Shown here piece after piece: positions 42,993-52,405 of a stretch of DNA of 59,063 nucleotides. How positions within the stretch are numbered: the stretch's first letter is position 1; each line of letters starts with the position of its first letter. Source of the DNA: Calothrix membranacea FACHB-236 (GTDB taxonomy: Bacteria; Cyanobacteriota; Cyanobacteriia; Cyanobacteriales; Nostocaceae); the NCBI RefSeq assembly GCF_014696315.1, contig NZ_JACJPX010000052.1, positions 1-59,063 on the forward strand, in the 5' to 3' direction. Under the pieces are notes generated by a model. That model was not told the DNA's origin. It made no database searches and saw nothing but the letters and a program-made list of their open reading frames with translations. A program made the position numbers and the translations under genes.

Positions 42993-43739
42993 TTAATTAT
43001 GGGTATCTTGCTCATTGGTAATTTCGGCTGTGGCTACACTTGATTTAAGAGCTTTTTGAGCAACTCTAGTGATATATATAGTCATAGCCACCGTAGCAAT
43101 TAACCCTACTATTTGTATCACCCATTCTCCTATTTTTGCTTGGGGATTACTGGGCTGATAGGTTGTATTCAGCATTGTCAGATTTGTAGCTAAGGAGCCG
43201 ATGTAAACGTACATCACACTGCCCGGAATGATGCCCATAGAGCCTAAGATATAATCTTTGAGGGAAACTTGTGTGACTCCAAAAGCATAATTTAATAGGT
43301 TGAACGGAAAGATAGGAGAGAGACGAGTTAGTAGGACAATTTTCCATCCTTCTTGTGAGACAGCCAAATCAATTGCTTTAAATTTAGGATGTTTTTCTAG
43401 TTGTTGCGCTACCCAATCCCGTGAGAGATAGCGCCCAATTAAGAAAGCTAAAGTGGCTCCAATGGTGGCAGCAATTATGACATAAATAGAACCCCAAAAG
43501 ACACCAAATAAACAACCGCCCTTTAATGTCAAAATAGAACCTGGTATAAACAATAAAGTCGCTAAGTTGTAAATGGCGATAAAAGCAATCGGGCCAAAAT
43601 AACCCTGGCTATTGACCCATGTTATTAATGTATGTAATATTTCTTGGATGTTGAGATGTTGGCTAGCGATTATGAGTGTGGTAACTAGACAACTTAATAG
43701 TAAGAATTTCAGTTTCGGATACAATTGGCGCTTTGGCAT
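42993..43739 (-). CDS. TVP38/TMEM64 (DedA-superfamily) membrane protein 2
   Basis: A 248-residue membrane protein paralogous to the product at 40639. It has the same blocks FIPGSILTLKGGCLFGVFWG, GATLAFLIGRYLSRD and LLTRLSPIFPFNLLNYAFGV, followed by SLKDYILGSMGIIPGSVMYVYIGSLA. Five or six transmembrane segments. It lies between the glycosyltransferase and the binding-protein genes, all on the minus strand, suggesting that duplication of the TVP38 gene framed the binding-protein gene. Confidence 0.88.
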   Translation of the reverse strand: MPKRQLYPKLKFLLLSCLVTTLIIASQHLNIQEILHTLITWVNSQGYFGPIAFIAIYNLATLLFIPGSILTLKGGCLFGVFWGSIYVIIAATIGATLAFLIGRYLSRDWVAQQLEKHPKFKAIDLAVSQEGWKIVLLTRLSPIFPFNLLNYAFGVTQVSLKDYILGSMGIIPGSVMYVYIGSLATNLTMLNTTYQPSNPQAKIGEWVIQIVGLIATVAMTIYITRVAQKALKSSVATAEITNEQDTHN

Positions 43740-43822
43740 TTTCAGTTATCAGTGATGAACCTGTTTACTGTTGAGCGTCTTGCTATCTACAACCAAAATA
43801 TTCTACTTCCCTGAGAATCAGC

Positions 43823-44545
43823 TTAAATCTTTCTAAATTTTCCCTGGCGATACCAGATCCGAATTCGCTCAGGTGATACACCAAGTAAATAAGCGATAAT
43901 TACAATTTGATTAATTAGGGTGGTTTGAAAGATTCCCTTTTTTACCCATCGCCGCGCAGATGTGATAACAGGTACAGTAATAATTGTAATTTTACCAATG
44001 CGTTTTAAACGGCGGATGAGTTCAAAGTCTTCCATAATAGGCAATTCAGGGAAACCGCCTATTTCCTGAAACATCGACTTAGTGATAAAAATAGCTTGAT
44101 CGCCATAAGGCATTTGCAGAAAATGCGATCGCAAATTTACTCCCCATTCCACCAACCTAATACCCCAAGATGATGCATCAATCCGCAACTTAAACGCACC
44201 TGCTACTGTTTGTGGTGGTTGTAGCGTAGTGCGAATCATTCCATCAAAGCCAGCAGGTAAGCGAGTATCTGCATGAAGAAACAGCAGAATTTCACCACTA
44301 GCAGCTACAGCACCCGCATTCATTTGCACCGCCCGCCCAGGAGATGCGAAGATAACTTTGACACCCAATGACTGAGCTATGGCTACAGTCTCATCTTGAG
44401 AGCCACCATCAACCACAATGATTTCTGTATTTATACTGCCTTGAGTAGTGATAATTGCATCTGCAATATTTGCAGCCTCATTTAACGCGGGAATAATAAT
44501 CGAAAGTTTAGGAATGTTTATAGAGATAGTTTCACGATTTGACAA
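43823..44545 (-). CDS. TIGR04283-type (arsenosugar) family 2 glycosyltransferase
   Basis: A 240-residue GT2 enzyme of the group named for arsenosugar biosynthesis: LSIIIPALNEAANIADAI, then IIVVDGGSQDET, FLHADTRLP (acid pair for metal-nucleotide), MPYGDQAIFI and MEDFELIRRLKRIGK. The start is TTG (44543-44545) because no ATG or GTG precedes the catalytic fold and AAGGAG lies 11 nt upstream. It is first in the minus-strand cluster with TVP38 and FAD-reductase genes; related clusters in cyanobacteria mix TVP38 and mercuric-reductase-like genes. No arsM or arsS is in the window. Confidence 0.85.
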   Translation of the reverse strand: MSNRETISINIPKLSIIIPALNEAANIADAIITTQGSINTEIIVVDGGSQDETVAIAQSLGVKVIFASPGRAVQMNAGAVAASGEILLFLHADTRLPAGFDGMIRTTLQPPQTVAGAFKLRIDASSWGIRLVEWGVNLRSHFLQMPYGDQAIFITKSMFQEIGGFPELPIMEDFELIRRLKRIGKITIITVPVITSARRWVKKGIFQTTLINQIVIIAYLLGVSPERIRIWYRQGKFRKI

Positions 44546-44735
44546 TTTTAGTCTTGCTCCTTCCTGAGCGCTTTCTTTTTTCTTAGAGTAATACCACGTT
44601 TCACTAAAATATAAAATTTATACCAATTCAAATAATGTTTGCGGGATATTGCTGTTTACGCTGCTTGATTGAATCAAAAATGGATAAAGTCGAGCTAAGA
44701 AGGCAAGAGGCAAAAACAAGAGGTAGGAAATATTA

Positions 44736-44987
44736 GAAAAGCCACTATTGAGTTGAGGAAAGCCGCTATTGAGTTGAGAATAGCCACTACTGAGTTGAGG
44801 AAAGCCGCTACTGAGTTGAGAATAGCCGCTACTGAGTTGAGGAAAGCCGCTATTGAGTTGAAAATAGCCACTACTGAGTTGAGAATAGCCACTACTGAGT
44901 TGAGAATAGCGGCTATTGAGTTGAGAATAGCCGCTACTGAGTTGAGGAAAGCCGCTATTGAGTTGAGAATAGCCACTATTGACTTAA
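44736..44987. repeat. 21-bp minisatellite, exactly 12 units
   Basis: Twelve head-to-tail 21-bp units of form GAATAGCCRCTAYTGAGTTGA, start 44736, end 44987, with GAA/GGA and ATAG/AAAG variants partly alternating. Because 21 is divisible by 3 the run is open on both strands (heptads like ATELRIA or ILNSVAA), but no ATG-initiated frame or ribosome site supports a gene. The gap 44546-45080 has no other gene. Confidence 0.9.
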
Positions 44988-45001
44988 CGATAGTGGCTTT
45001 T
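44972..45001 (+). terminator. Terminator hairpin built from the last minisatellite unit
   Basis: GCCACTAT (44972-44979), inside unit 12, pairs with ATAGTGGC (44990-44997), then four T. It points along the plus strand although both flanking genes are on the minus strand, so it may only be a by-product of repeat structure. Confidence 0.5.
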
Positions 45002-45080
45002 GTTGTTGGTTGGCGAGGAAAGCGATCGCAAATGAATCAGATAGGATTCCTATCAGCGCCCAGTATAATTGTATGTTTCG

Positions 45081-48000
45081 TTAAACGAAGATTGCACTGC
45101 CATTTAATGGTGCGAATGCATCTGCAATTATAGAGGTTTTCTTATTACTCTCCACAACTACATCCAATAATCCATTACCATTGGGATCACTAAATTGGTT
45201 AGTGGTAAAGTTGGGTAGAATTCCTGTAATTCTTTGGGATGAAACTGAAGTGATAGTTGCAGCTTGTCCGCCAATTGAAACTTTAGCATCTCCACCAAAG
45301 TTTTTACCGCCAATCACAAATGTATTACCACCTGCTGCTGGTGCTCTCCAAGGGAAGATATCATAAGCAGTAGTATCTACTATGTAAAGCTCGTCAGGAA
45401 TCGCAGCGGTAATTGCATTATCAGCATAGTCAATACCGAGAATTGCACCACCAGGCCCAGTTACTACACTCAAACCATCTGCAACGGGAGAATCAGCATT
45501 GAGAACTGTATTTTTGATAACTTTTGTGCCATCGGCTGATAAAGCCACGCTGTAAAGTTTTTGGTTCCATTGCTGTGCAATTAAGTTACCGCGCAATTGG
45601 CTTTGGAAGGTTGTTGCACGATATTCATCAATCCCATTAGTTGAAGAAGCAAAAGTTGTGAGTGGCGCTGTATAAACACCAGGAATGCTTGGTTTATCTG
45701 GCCCATAAAAAACATTTTGGCGATCATCAGTGCGTCCACGATTGCGGTTAGCGGAACCGTAATATTCACCTTGTTTGATCAGGTTCAGTTCATCTGGCGC
45801 ACCAGGTGCAGGGATAGAAGTTGTAGCTGAGGTAGAAAGTTCTCCAAAGTCTGGGTTATGCCCATTATCAGTAGCATAAAGCAATCCTTTGGTAGTAAAA
45901 ACTGCACCAAAGGGATTTCGCAGACCACTTGCATAGACTGAAACGTCAGTACCCGGAACTACATTGGCAACATCACCAAAGGCTTGACTATCTGCGGGAT
46001 CAAAAGTTAATCCTGATGGGATTTCATAACCAGGAGGTAGCGGATTTTGGAGTTCATACCTGATAGCACCCTTGAAGCCAGGTTTGGAAATCTCCGCTTT
46101 TAAGATAGCCGCAGACAAAGGTGATTCTGGTAAACCACCTATATTGTCATTGATAACACCAGCATTAGTATTACTACCAACATTGATGTATAAATCGCCT
46201 TTTTGATCGAATGTTAAAGCATTGATCCCGTGGTCTTGATTGGAAGTTGGTAGTCCTGTGACTAAAGGTGTCAAGTTAGAGAAATTCGCCCCATCTAGTA
46301 TGGAAACTTGACCGCTATAAAAGGACTGTTCTGTTTTCGGGAACGCACTACCACCGTTGCCATAAAGCCTTGTATGGGCAACGTAAATACTGGGGGAACC
46401 AGATTGATCGTAAGGGTTAAAGGCAATACCCAAGATGTTTGGTTTGTTGCCAGCTTTATCTTGAATTGTGGTGATGATTTGGGTATTGGTAACATTGTAG
46501 TTTTCATCAAAGGTATAGGCTCTGATTTCACCACTGTAGGTACCTACATATAATCTGCCATCTGGCCCCCAAGCTGCAGTTGATGGCGCACCTATTGACG
46601 CTACTGTTTTCTTCGTGAAGCTGATGGCAACGGTATCATTATCGTTGACGCTGACAGGAAGTTCTGGAATGGTGAGATTTCGATAGTTGCTATCTGTAGT
46701 AGAGATAGTATGAGAAATGGTGAGATTGTCGGCACCTTGAGCTATTTTGTCATCAACTACATTGACAGTTACCGTTTGCGGAACATTCCAGTTAGCAGGA
46801 GTAAAGGTCAGGCTAGTCTTGTCTGTAGTTAAGCGATCGCCTTTAACTACATTAATGGTGACATTTGTTGTCGGTTGTGTATTCAGAACCAACGAGTAAC
46901 TATCACCAGCACTTCCTTCTGTAACCTCAGTTCTACCTTGTGTTTGTTGCAAAATCACCTGAGGGCCAGTGAGTGGTATGATTTCTAGCCCTGAGAGGAG
47001 AGCATTGTTAACGCTGGCATCCAAATTAAGATTCAGCTTGCCATCGTTAACACTCACAGTAGGCACAGATAGCACTAGCGCTGAGTTATTTCCTGTGAAG
47101 AAAGCATTTTTAGATTGTTTGAAAATGTCTACGTCAGAGAACACTTTCTGACCTTCTAAAGAAACATCAAAGATGCGATCATTGAAGTCAGTGAAGAAAT
47201 TCTCAGCGAAGTGCAGATTTACTCTGTAGTTACCAGCGGCTACGGGAATCTCGTAAGCCAGTTTTTCTGCATATCGATCATCTTGATATATAGGATCATC
47301 TTCGGTCTTGCCAATTTCTGCAGTGGTTGTATAGACGTTACTGTCACCAACCAAATATTGCGTTTGATCTGCATCCCACTTATTACCTTTAGTATCAGTG
47401 TAAGCTGCACCACCTACATTGATCCGAATGGCCCCTGGCGTTGGGGTGGGTGTAGGTGTGGGTGTGGGTGTGGTGGCTGGAGTAATTTCAATCCCGTTGA
47501 TGATGGCATTGTTGACACTGGCTAAGAAATCTAAATTCAGTGAGCCATCAGCGACTTTGACATTAAAGGACTGATCTATAGCGATGTTATTGCCACCTGC
47601 AGCTTTAAAAACATCTAAGTCGTCAATTTTTAGCTGATTTTCAGCACTTACATCAAAGACACGTTTTCCAGCTGCAGTCCAGTAGGTTTCGGAAAACTTG
47701 AGCTTAACTGTGTAGTCGCCGTTCTCAACGGGAATGGCATAGGAGAATTTATTTAACCAACGTAGGTCTTGATAAATAGGGTCTTCAACAGTATTAGCGA
47801 TCGCAGATGTTATCCCATAGGTGTTACCGATATCAAAATAATTATCTGCACTCCAAACATTACCTTGGCTATCGGTATAAGCCTTACCACCTGCGTTAAT
47901 ACGAATTGTCTTACCTGTAGGTGTGGGTGTGGGTGTAGGAGTTGTACCTACAGGAATAATTTCAATCCCGTCGATTTTGGCATTGTTGATACTAGCCAAG

Positions 48001-48392
48001 AAATCTAAATTCAGTGTGCCATCAGTGACTTTAAGCTTAAAAGACTTATCCAAAGCGATGTTAATACCGCCCGCTTCTTTAAAAATATCCAAGTCATCAA
48101 TGACTAACTGATTTTCGGCATTCACATCAAAGACACGTTGTCCAGCTTCAGTCCAGAAGAGTTCGGAAAACTTGAGCTTAACTGTGTATTCGCCGTTCTC
48201 AACAGGAATGGCATAGGAGAATTTGTCTAGCCACCGTTCGTCTTGATAAAGAGGGTCTTCAACAGTATTGGCGATCGCTACAGTTTTACTATATACGTTA
48301 CCGCCAGAAAAATAATTATCAGCTTCCCAGAGATTACCCTGGGTATCGGTGTAAGCTGCACCACCTGTATTGATTCTCCGGATGGTAACCAT
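45081..48392 (-). CDS. Malectin x3 / Calx-like / propeller / IPT surface protein
   Basis: A 1103-residue multidomain protein. Three malectin-type carbohydrate-binding domains (about 3-150, 160-305, 318-480; RINTGGAAYTDTQGN, YAIPVENGEYTVKLKFSEL) are separated by Pro/Thr linkers. A Calx-beta/cadherin-like domain (about 480-590), a sugar-dehydrogenase/NHL-like propeller (about 593-1000; WGPDGRLYVGTYSGEIRAY, GLRNPFGAVF) and an IPT/TIG domain (about 1010-1100; NTFVIGGKNFGGDAKVSIGG) follow. There is no Sec signal and no RTX repeats, so the export route is unclear. It is paralogous to the gene at 48891. Probable surface or matrix carbohydrate-binding role; this is inference. Confidence 0.87.
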   Translation of the reverse strand: MVTIRRINTGGAAYTDTQGNLWEADNYFSGGNVYSKTVAIANTVEDPLYQDERWLDKFSYAIPVENGEYTVKLKFSELFWTEAGQRVFDVNAENQLVIDDLDIFKEAGGINIALDKSFKLKVTDGTLNLDFLASINNAKIDGIEIIPVGTTPTPTPTPTGKTIRINAGGKAYTDSQGNVWSADNYFDIGNTYGITSAIANTVEDPIYQDLRWLNKFSYAIPVENGDYTVKLKFSETYWTAAGKRVFDVSAENQLKIDDLDVFKAAGGNNIAIDQSFNVKVADGSLNLDFLASVNNAIINGIEITPATTPTPTPTPTPTPGAIRINVGGAAYTDTKGNKWDADQTQYLVGDSNVYTTTAEIGKTEDDPIYQDDRYAEKLAYEIPVAAGNYRVNLHFAENFFTDFNDRIFDVSLEGQKVFSDVDIFKQSKNAFFTGNNSALVLSVPTVSVNDGKLNLNLDASVNNALLSGLEIIPLTGPQVILQQTQGRTEVTEGSAGDSYSLVLNTQPTTNVTINVVKGDRLTTDKTSLTFTPANWNVPQTVTVNVVDDKIAQGADNLTISHTISTTDSNYRNLTIPELPVSVNDNDTVAISFTKKTVASIGAPSTAAWGPDGRLYVGTYSGEIRAYTFDENYNVTNTQIITTIQDKAGNKPNILGIAFNPYDQSGSPSIYVAHTRLYGNGGSAFPKTEQSFYSGQVSILDGANFSNLTPLVTGLPTSNQDHGINALTFDQKGDLYINVGSNTNAGVINDNIGGLPESPLSAAILKAEISKPGFKGAIRYELQNPLPPGYEIPSGLTFDPADSQAFGDVANVVPGTDVSVYASGLRNPFGAVFTTKGLLYATDNGHNPDFGELSTSATTSIPAPGAPDELNLIKQGEYYGSANRNRGRTDDRQNVFYGPDKPSIPGVYTAPLTTFASSTNGIDEYRATTFQSQLRGNLIAQQWNQKLYSVALSADGTKVIKNTVLNADSPVADGLSVVTGPGGAILGIDYADNAITAAIPDELYIVDTTAYDIFPWRAPAAGGNTFVIGGKNFGGDAKVSIGGQAATITSVSSQRITGILPNFTTNQFSDPNGNGLLDVVVESNKKTSIIADAFAPLNGSAIFV

Positions 48393-48890
48393 TGCTGTTA
48401 TTTATAAACAATTTCTTACTTAATCTCTCGGAAAAAGTAAACCTAAAACAAGGTGCTATGTAAACTTTTTATGAGGTTTTTTTAAAGATTAAAACAAGTC
48501 TTAAATTAGATGCTCATAACTTTCCAAAATTTATAAATTTTCTCTAAATACATCAGCAATAATTGATAAAGTTTAGATAAAGATATATATTTTACTGATA
48601 GGTGTTATTCTGACCAAATAGAGTGAGTTATTAATTTCCACAATTAAGTAAGAACTCACAGTGTTGTGATAATTAATCTGAACAGAGAACAGGCAACGGG
48701 CAAAACCCTGTTAGGAAATATATAAGGTCAAACTTTCGTTGCAACTTTCTCTTTCCTAGGTTTGCTCACCTTTCACTAAAATGCTGAAATAAATCAATCC
48801 CCCAGCTTACCTTGCAAATAAAGGGAACTGGGGGAAAGAATTAGAGATTAATCATTTTTATGAGTAATTTCGAGAAATGCGCTAAGTTCA
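48393..48890. other. Gap between the two malectin-protein genes
   Basis: About 498 bp of A/T-rich DNA with no credible gene. It carries the terminator-like hairpin at 48798-48835 for the 48891 gene and presumably the promoter of the 45081 gene. Confidence 0.6.
48798..48835 (-). terminator. Hairpin 3' of the second malectin-protein gene
   Basis: TCCCCCAG (48798-48805) pairs with CTGGGGGA (48828-48835). On the minus strand it is followed by a T-rich tail (GATTGATTTATTT). It lies 56 bp past the stop of the gene at 48891. Confidence 0.6.
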
Positions 48891-51800
48891 TTACACGAAT
48901 GTGGCAGATCCATATAGTGGTAAGTATGCGTCTGCAATCGTTGAAAACTGATTATTACTGTTAATAGTGACATCTAACAAGTCAAGGGGATTTGTATTAG
49001 TAAATGATGGCAATATTCCCTTTATTCTTTCGCTGCTAACTTCTGTCAAAGTGGCAGTCTTACCACCAATAACTACTTGAGTATTTGCCAAAGTACCAAA
49101 GTTCTTACCACCAATCACAAATGTATTCTTACCTGCATCATTATTAGCAGGTGCGCGCCAAGGAAAGATATCGTAGGCGGTGACACCTATTGCCGCAGAA
49201 TCATTAGGAGTCGCAACTGTGATTTTTTTATCACTATAATTGATACCCACTATTGCACCGCCTGGGCCTGTTAAGATATCCAATCCACCACCAACATTAT
49301 TGATGGTATCGATTTTTTGTACCTTTTTACCATCTGCTGATAGTTGGTAAGTAGAAACTTCCGCATTCCAGCGCTGGGTAATTAAATTGCCTCGTAATTG
49401 ATTATTGAATGTTGTAGCTCGGTATTCATCAATACCATTAGTTGAGGCCATATTAGTAGCAATAGGAGCAGTATATACTCCTGGAATACTTGCTTGTGAT
49501 GGATCGTAATAAACATTCTGCCGAGGATCTGAAACGCCACGATTTCGGTTAGGGCTACCATAATAATTGCCCTGTTCAATCAGGTTTAGTTCATCAGGAG
49601 CGCCAGTTGCAGGTTTCTGAGTTGTAGCTGAGGTAGAAATATCTCCAAAGCCTGGATTATGACCGTTGTCTGTGGCATAAAGTAATTCTTTGGTACTAAA
49701 CACTGCATCGTAAGGATTCCGCAATCCACTAGCATAAACAGACACATCAACACCAGGTTTCACAGTGGCTTTATCTCCAAATACCTGACTAATGGCTGGG
49801 TCAAAAGTCAATCCGGCTGGTGGTTGGAAATTCGATGGTAAAGAATACTGCACCTTGCCATTGAAGGTAGGTTTGGAAATTTCTGCCTTGAGGATAGCCC
49901 CAGAGAAAGGAGATTCTGGAATCCCACCTATATTGTCATTGGTAATCCCGGCATTAGTATTACCACCAACATTAATGTATAAATCGCCTTTATTATCAAA
50001 AGTCAAACCATTAATGCCGTGGTCATGGTTAGAAGTTGGTAGACCTGTAACTAAAGGTATCAACTGAGAAAAATTAGTTCCTTGCAGAATAGAAACTTGA
50101 CCGCTGTAAGGCGAAAGTTCGGTCTGGGGAAAAGCTCCACCCCGATTGGCATAGAGTTTACTATGAGCCACGTAGATACTAGGTGCATCAGAGGTATCAT
50201 AAGGGTTAAAGGCGAGGCCTAAAATGTCACTGTTATATAAGCCCTTAAGAGTAGTAATCTCTTGGGTATTGGTAACGTTGTAATTCTGATCGAAAGTATA
50301 TGCCCTGATTGTGCCATCATAATCGCCTACGTAAAGTCTGCCATCTGGGCCCCAAGCTCCTGTAGTAGGGCCAGCAGGCGTAGACACATTGATTGTCGCT
50401 ACTACTTTTTGCGTAAAGCTGATGGGAACTGTTTCGTTATCTGCGATGCTAACAGCAACTTTGGGAATGCTGAGATTGTTATATGTGCTATCGGCACTAG
50501 TAACGGTATGACTAATGTTGACTGTGTGATTACCTTCTACAGTAGTATCGTTAACGGCATTAACAGTAACAGCTTGTGCAATATTCCAGTTATCAGGAGT
50601 AAATGTGAAACTACTCTTGTTGAGGGTGATTTGATTAGCTTTGTCTGTTCCCAAGTTAATCGTGACATTGGTGGTGGGTTTGCTATTTAAAACTAATGAG
50701 TAACTATCACCAGCACCACCTTCCGCAACTGCTGTACTACCCCCCGTTTGTTGCAAAATTACTTGTGCCCCAGTTACGGGAATAATTTCAATTGCCGAGA
50801 TTGTAGCATTGTCAATACTGGCATCTAAACTCAGGTTGAGTTTGCCATCACTTACACTTTGGGTAGGAACAGATAATACTAAAGCAGAGTTATTTCCAGG
50901 GAAAAAGGCATTTTTTGATTGTTTAAAAATGTCTACATTGGAGAAAACTTTCTGACCTTCTAAAGAGATATCAAATACCCGTTTATCGAAGTCAGTCCAG
51001 TAATTTTCTGCGAAGTGGAGATTTACTGTATAGTTACCGTTTGCTACGGGAATTTCATAAGCCAAATTTTTGGCATAACGGTCTGTTTGATATAAAATAT
51101 CTTCTTCTGTTTTCCCTATAGGTGCTGTGACAGTATAGACGTTACTAGTTCCAATAGAATATTGATCGGCTTGCCATACTTGACCCTTAGTATCAGTGAA
51201 ACTTTTAGTAGCACCGACATCAATCCGAATCGCTCCAGGCGTAGGAGTGGGATTAGTATCGTTATCGGTAATAGTAACTGCAACATTACCCACAGCAAGA
51301 TTGTTATATTTGCTATCTGTGCTGCTGACAGTGTGGGTAATATTAGCCGTGTGATTTCCCTCAACAGCAGTATCGTTAACGGCTGTGACCGTTACTGTTT
51401 GTGCTGTATTCCAGTTACTCGGAGTAAAGGTAAAGCTGGTTTTATTGAGGGTAACTTGGTTACCCGTGGTTGCCAGGTTTATTGTGACATTGGCGGTGGG
51501 TTGGCTATTGAGAACTAATGAATAACTATCCGTAGTTCCACCTTCTGTAACCGCAGTATTTCCACCACTCTGCTGCACAATTACCTGTGGGGTGGGAGCC
51601 GTAGTCAGGGGAATAATTTCAATCGCGTCAACTTTAGCATTGTTGACACTGGAGAGGAATTTTAAATTCAGTGTGCCATCTGCAACTTTGACTGTAAATG
51701 ACTTATCTAAAGCTGTGTTAGCCGCACCAGCCTCTTTAAAAATATCCAAGTCATCAATTTTTAGCTGGTTTTCTGCATTCACATCAAAGACGCGCTGACC

Positions 51801-52046
51801 TGCTCCTGTAAAGAACAGTTCTGCAAACTTCAGCTTGACTGTATAGTCTCCGTTAGCTACTGGGATTGCATAGGAAAAGTCATTCAGCCAGCGTTCGTTT
51901 TGATAAAGAGGGTCTTCCACTGTATTGGCGATCGCAGCTGTTGTTGAGTAAATATTTCCCCCAGAAAAATATTGATCTGCAAGCCACAAATTACCGATGC
52001 TATCGGTGTAAGCCTGTCCACCTGCATTAATCCTTATAGCAGCCAT
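48891..52046 (-). CDS. Malectin x2 / Calx-like x2 / propeller / IPT surface protein
   Basis: A 1051-residue paralogue of the 45081 product in a different order: malectin (about 3-150; AAIRINAGGQAYTDSIGN), Calx-like (about 155-265), malectin (about 275-430), Calx-like (about 435-545), propeller (about 550-955; WGPDGRLYVGDYDGTIRAY, GLRNPYDAVF) and IPT/TIG (about 970-1050; GGKNFGTLANTQVVIGGK). The propellers and IPT domains of the two proteins align throughout, while their front modules were shuffled. No signal peptide. The two genes are on the same strand 498 bp apart with a hairpin between, so each probably has its own promoter. Confidence 0.87.
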   Translation of the reverse strand: MAAIRINAGGQAYTDSIGNLWLADQYFSGGNIYSTTAAIANTVEDPLYQNERWLNDFSYAIPVANGDYTVKLKFAELFFTGAGQRVFDVNAENQLKIDDLDIFKEAGAANTALDKSFTVKVADGTLNLKFLSSVNNAKVDAIEIIPLTTAPTPQVIVQQSGGNTAVTEGGTTDSYSLVLNSQPTANVTINLATTGNQVTLNKTSFTFTPSNWNTAQTVTVTAVNDTAVEGNHTANITHTVSSTDSKYNNLAVGNVAVTITDNDTNPTPTPGAIRIDVGATKSFTDTKGQVWQADQYSIGTSNVYTVTAPIGKTEEDILYQTDRYAKNLAYEIPVANGNYTVNLHFAENYWTDFDKRVFDISLEGQKVFSNVDIFKQSKNAFFPGNNSALVLSVPTQSVSDGKLNLSLDASIDNATISAIEIIPVTGAQVILQQTGGSTAVAEGGAGDSYSLVLNSKPTTNVTINLGTDKANQITLNKSSFTFTPDNWNIAQAVTVNAVNDTTVEGNHTVNISHTVTSADSTYNNLSIPKVAVSIADNETVPISFTQKVVATINVSTPAGPTTGAWGPDGRLYVGDYDGTIRAYTFDQNYNVTNTQEITTLKGLYNSDILGLAFNPYDTSDAPSIYVAHSKLYANRGGAFPQTELSPYSGQVSILQGTNFSQLIPLVTGLPTSNHDHGINGLTFDNKGDLYINVGGNTNAGITNDNIGGIPESPFSGAILKAEISKPTFNGKVQYSLPSNFQPPAGLTFDPAISQVFGDKATVKPGVDVSVYASGLRNPYDAVFSTKELLYATDNGHNPGFGDISTSATTQKPATGAPDELNLIEQGNYYGSPNRNRGVSDPRQNVYYDPSQASIPGVYTAPIATNMASTNGIDEYRATTFNNQLRGNLITQRWNAEVSTYQLSADGKKVQKIDTINNVGGGLDILTGPGGAIVGINYSDKKITVATPNDSAAIGVTAYDIFPWRAPANNDAGKNTFVIGGKNFGTLANTQVVIGGKTATLTEVSSERIKGILPSFTNTNPLDLLDVTINSNNQFSTIADAYLPLYGSATFV

Positions 52047-52405
52047 AATTTTTTATCTACAAATATTTTATCAATAGCTTTGCGTAAAAATATAGACTTT
52101 ATACGTATATATAAGGTTAAGAATTTTGGATTATTATTGAAATCTTAAAAATAATAATTTCCAAGTTTATCAAAATTATATATTCATAAATATTCTAGAA
52201 ACCTAGATGAAAATTTGATGAGTGAATTATGAATTTCTCATGAATAATTTTGATAAAATAATGAATATATCTTTGTTAAGCTATTACGCATTTAAATTGT
52301 ATATTTCGTACTTAGGTTGTCAAAAGTCCAATCTGATCGCGAGTGCATGAGTATTATAGGCATGAAAGCAAGAAATTTTTGTTGTTAAATCTTGAGGTCT
52401 TAACT
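52047..52405. other. Intergenic A/T-rich region, no gene seen
   Basis: A 359-bp gap between the divergent malectin-protein gene and the Uma2 gene. Very A/T-rich left part; nothing beyond the Uma2 ribosome site GAGG at 52394-52397 was recognised. Confidence 0.6.

Noticed and set aside
44736-44987. CRISPR array
   Set aside because: Regular 21-bp units have no unique spacers between them and no cas genes are present.
44695-45133. Heptad-repeat proteins on both strands (ELRIAAT and ILNSVAA types)
   Set aside because: They are translations of a 21-bp minisatellite; starts are TTG inside the repeat or beyond it, no ribosome site is present, and both strands are equally open.
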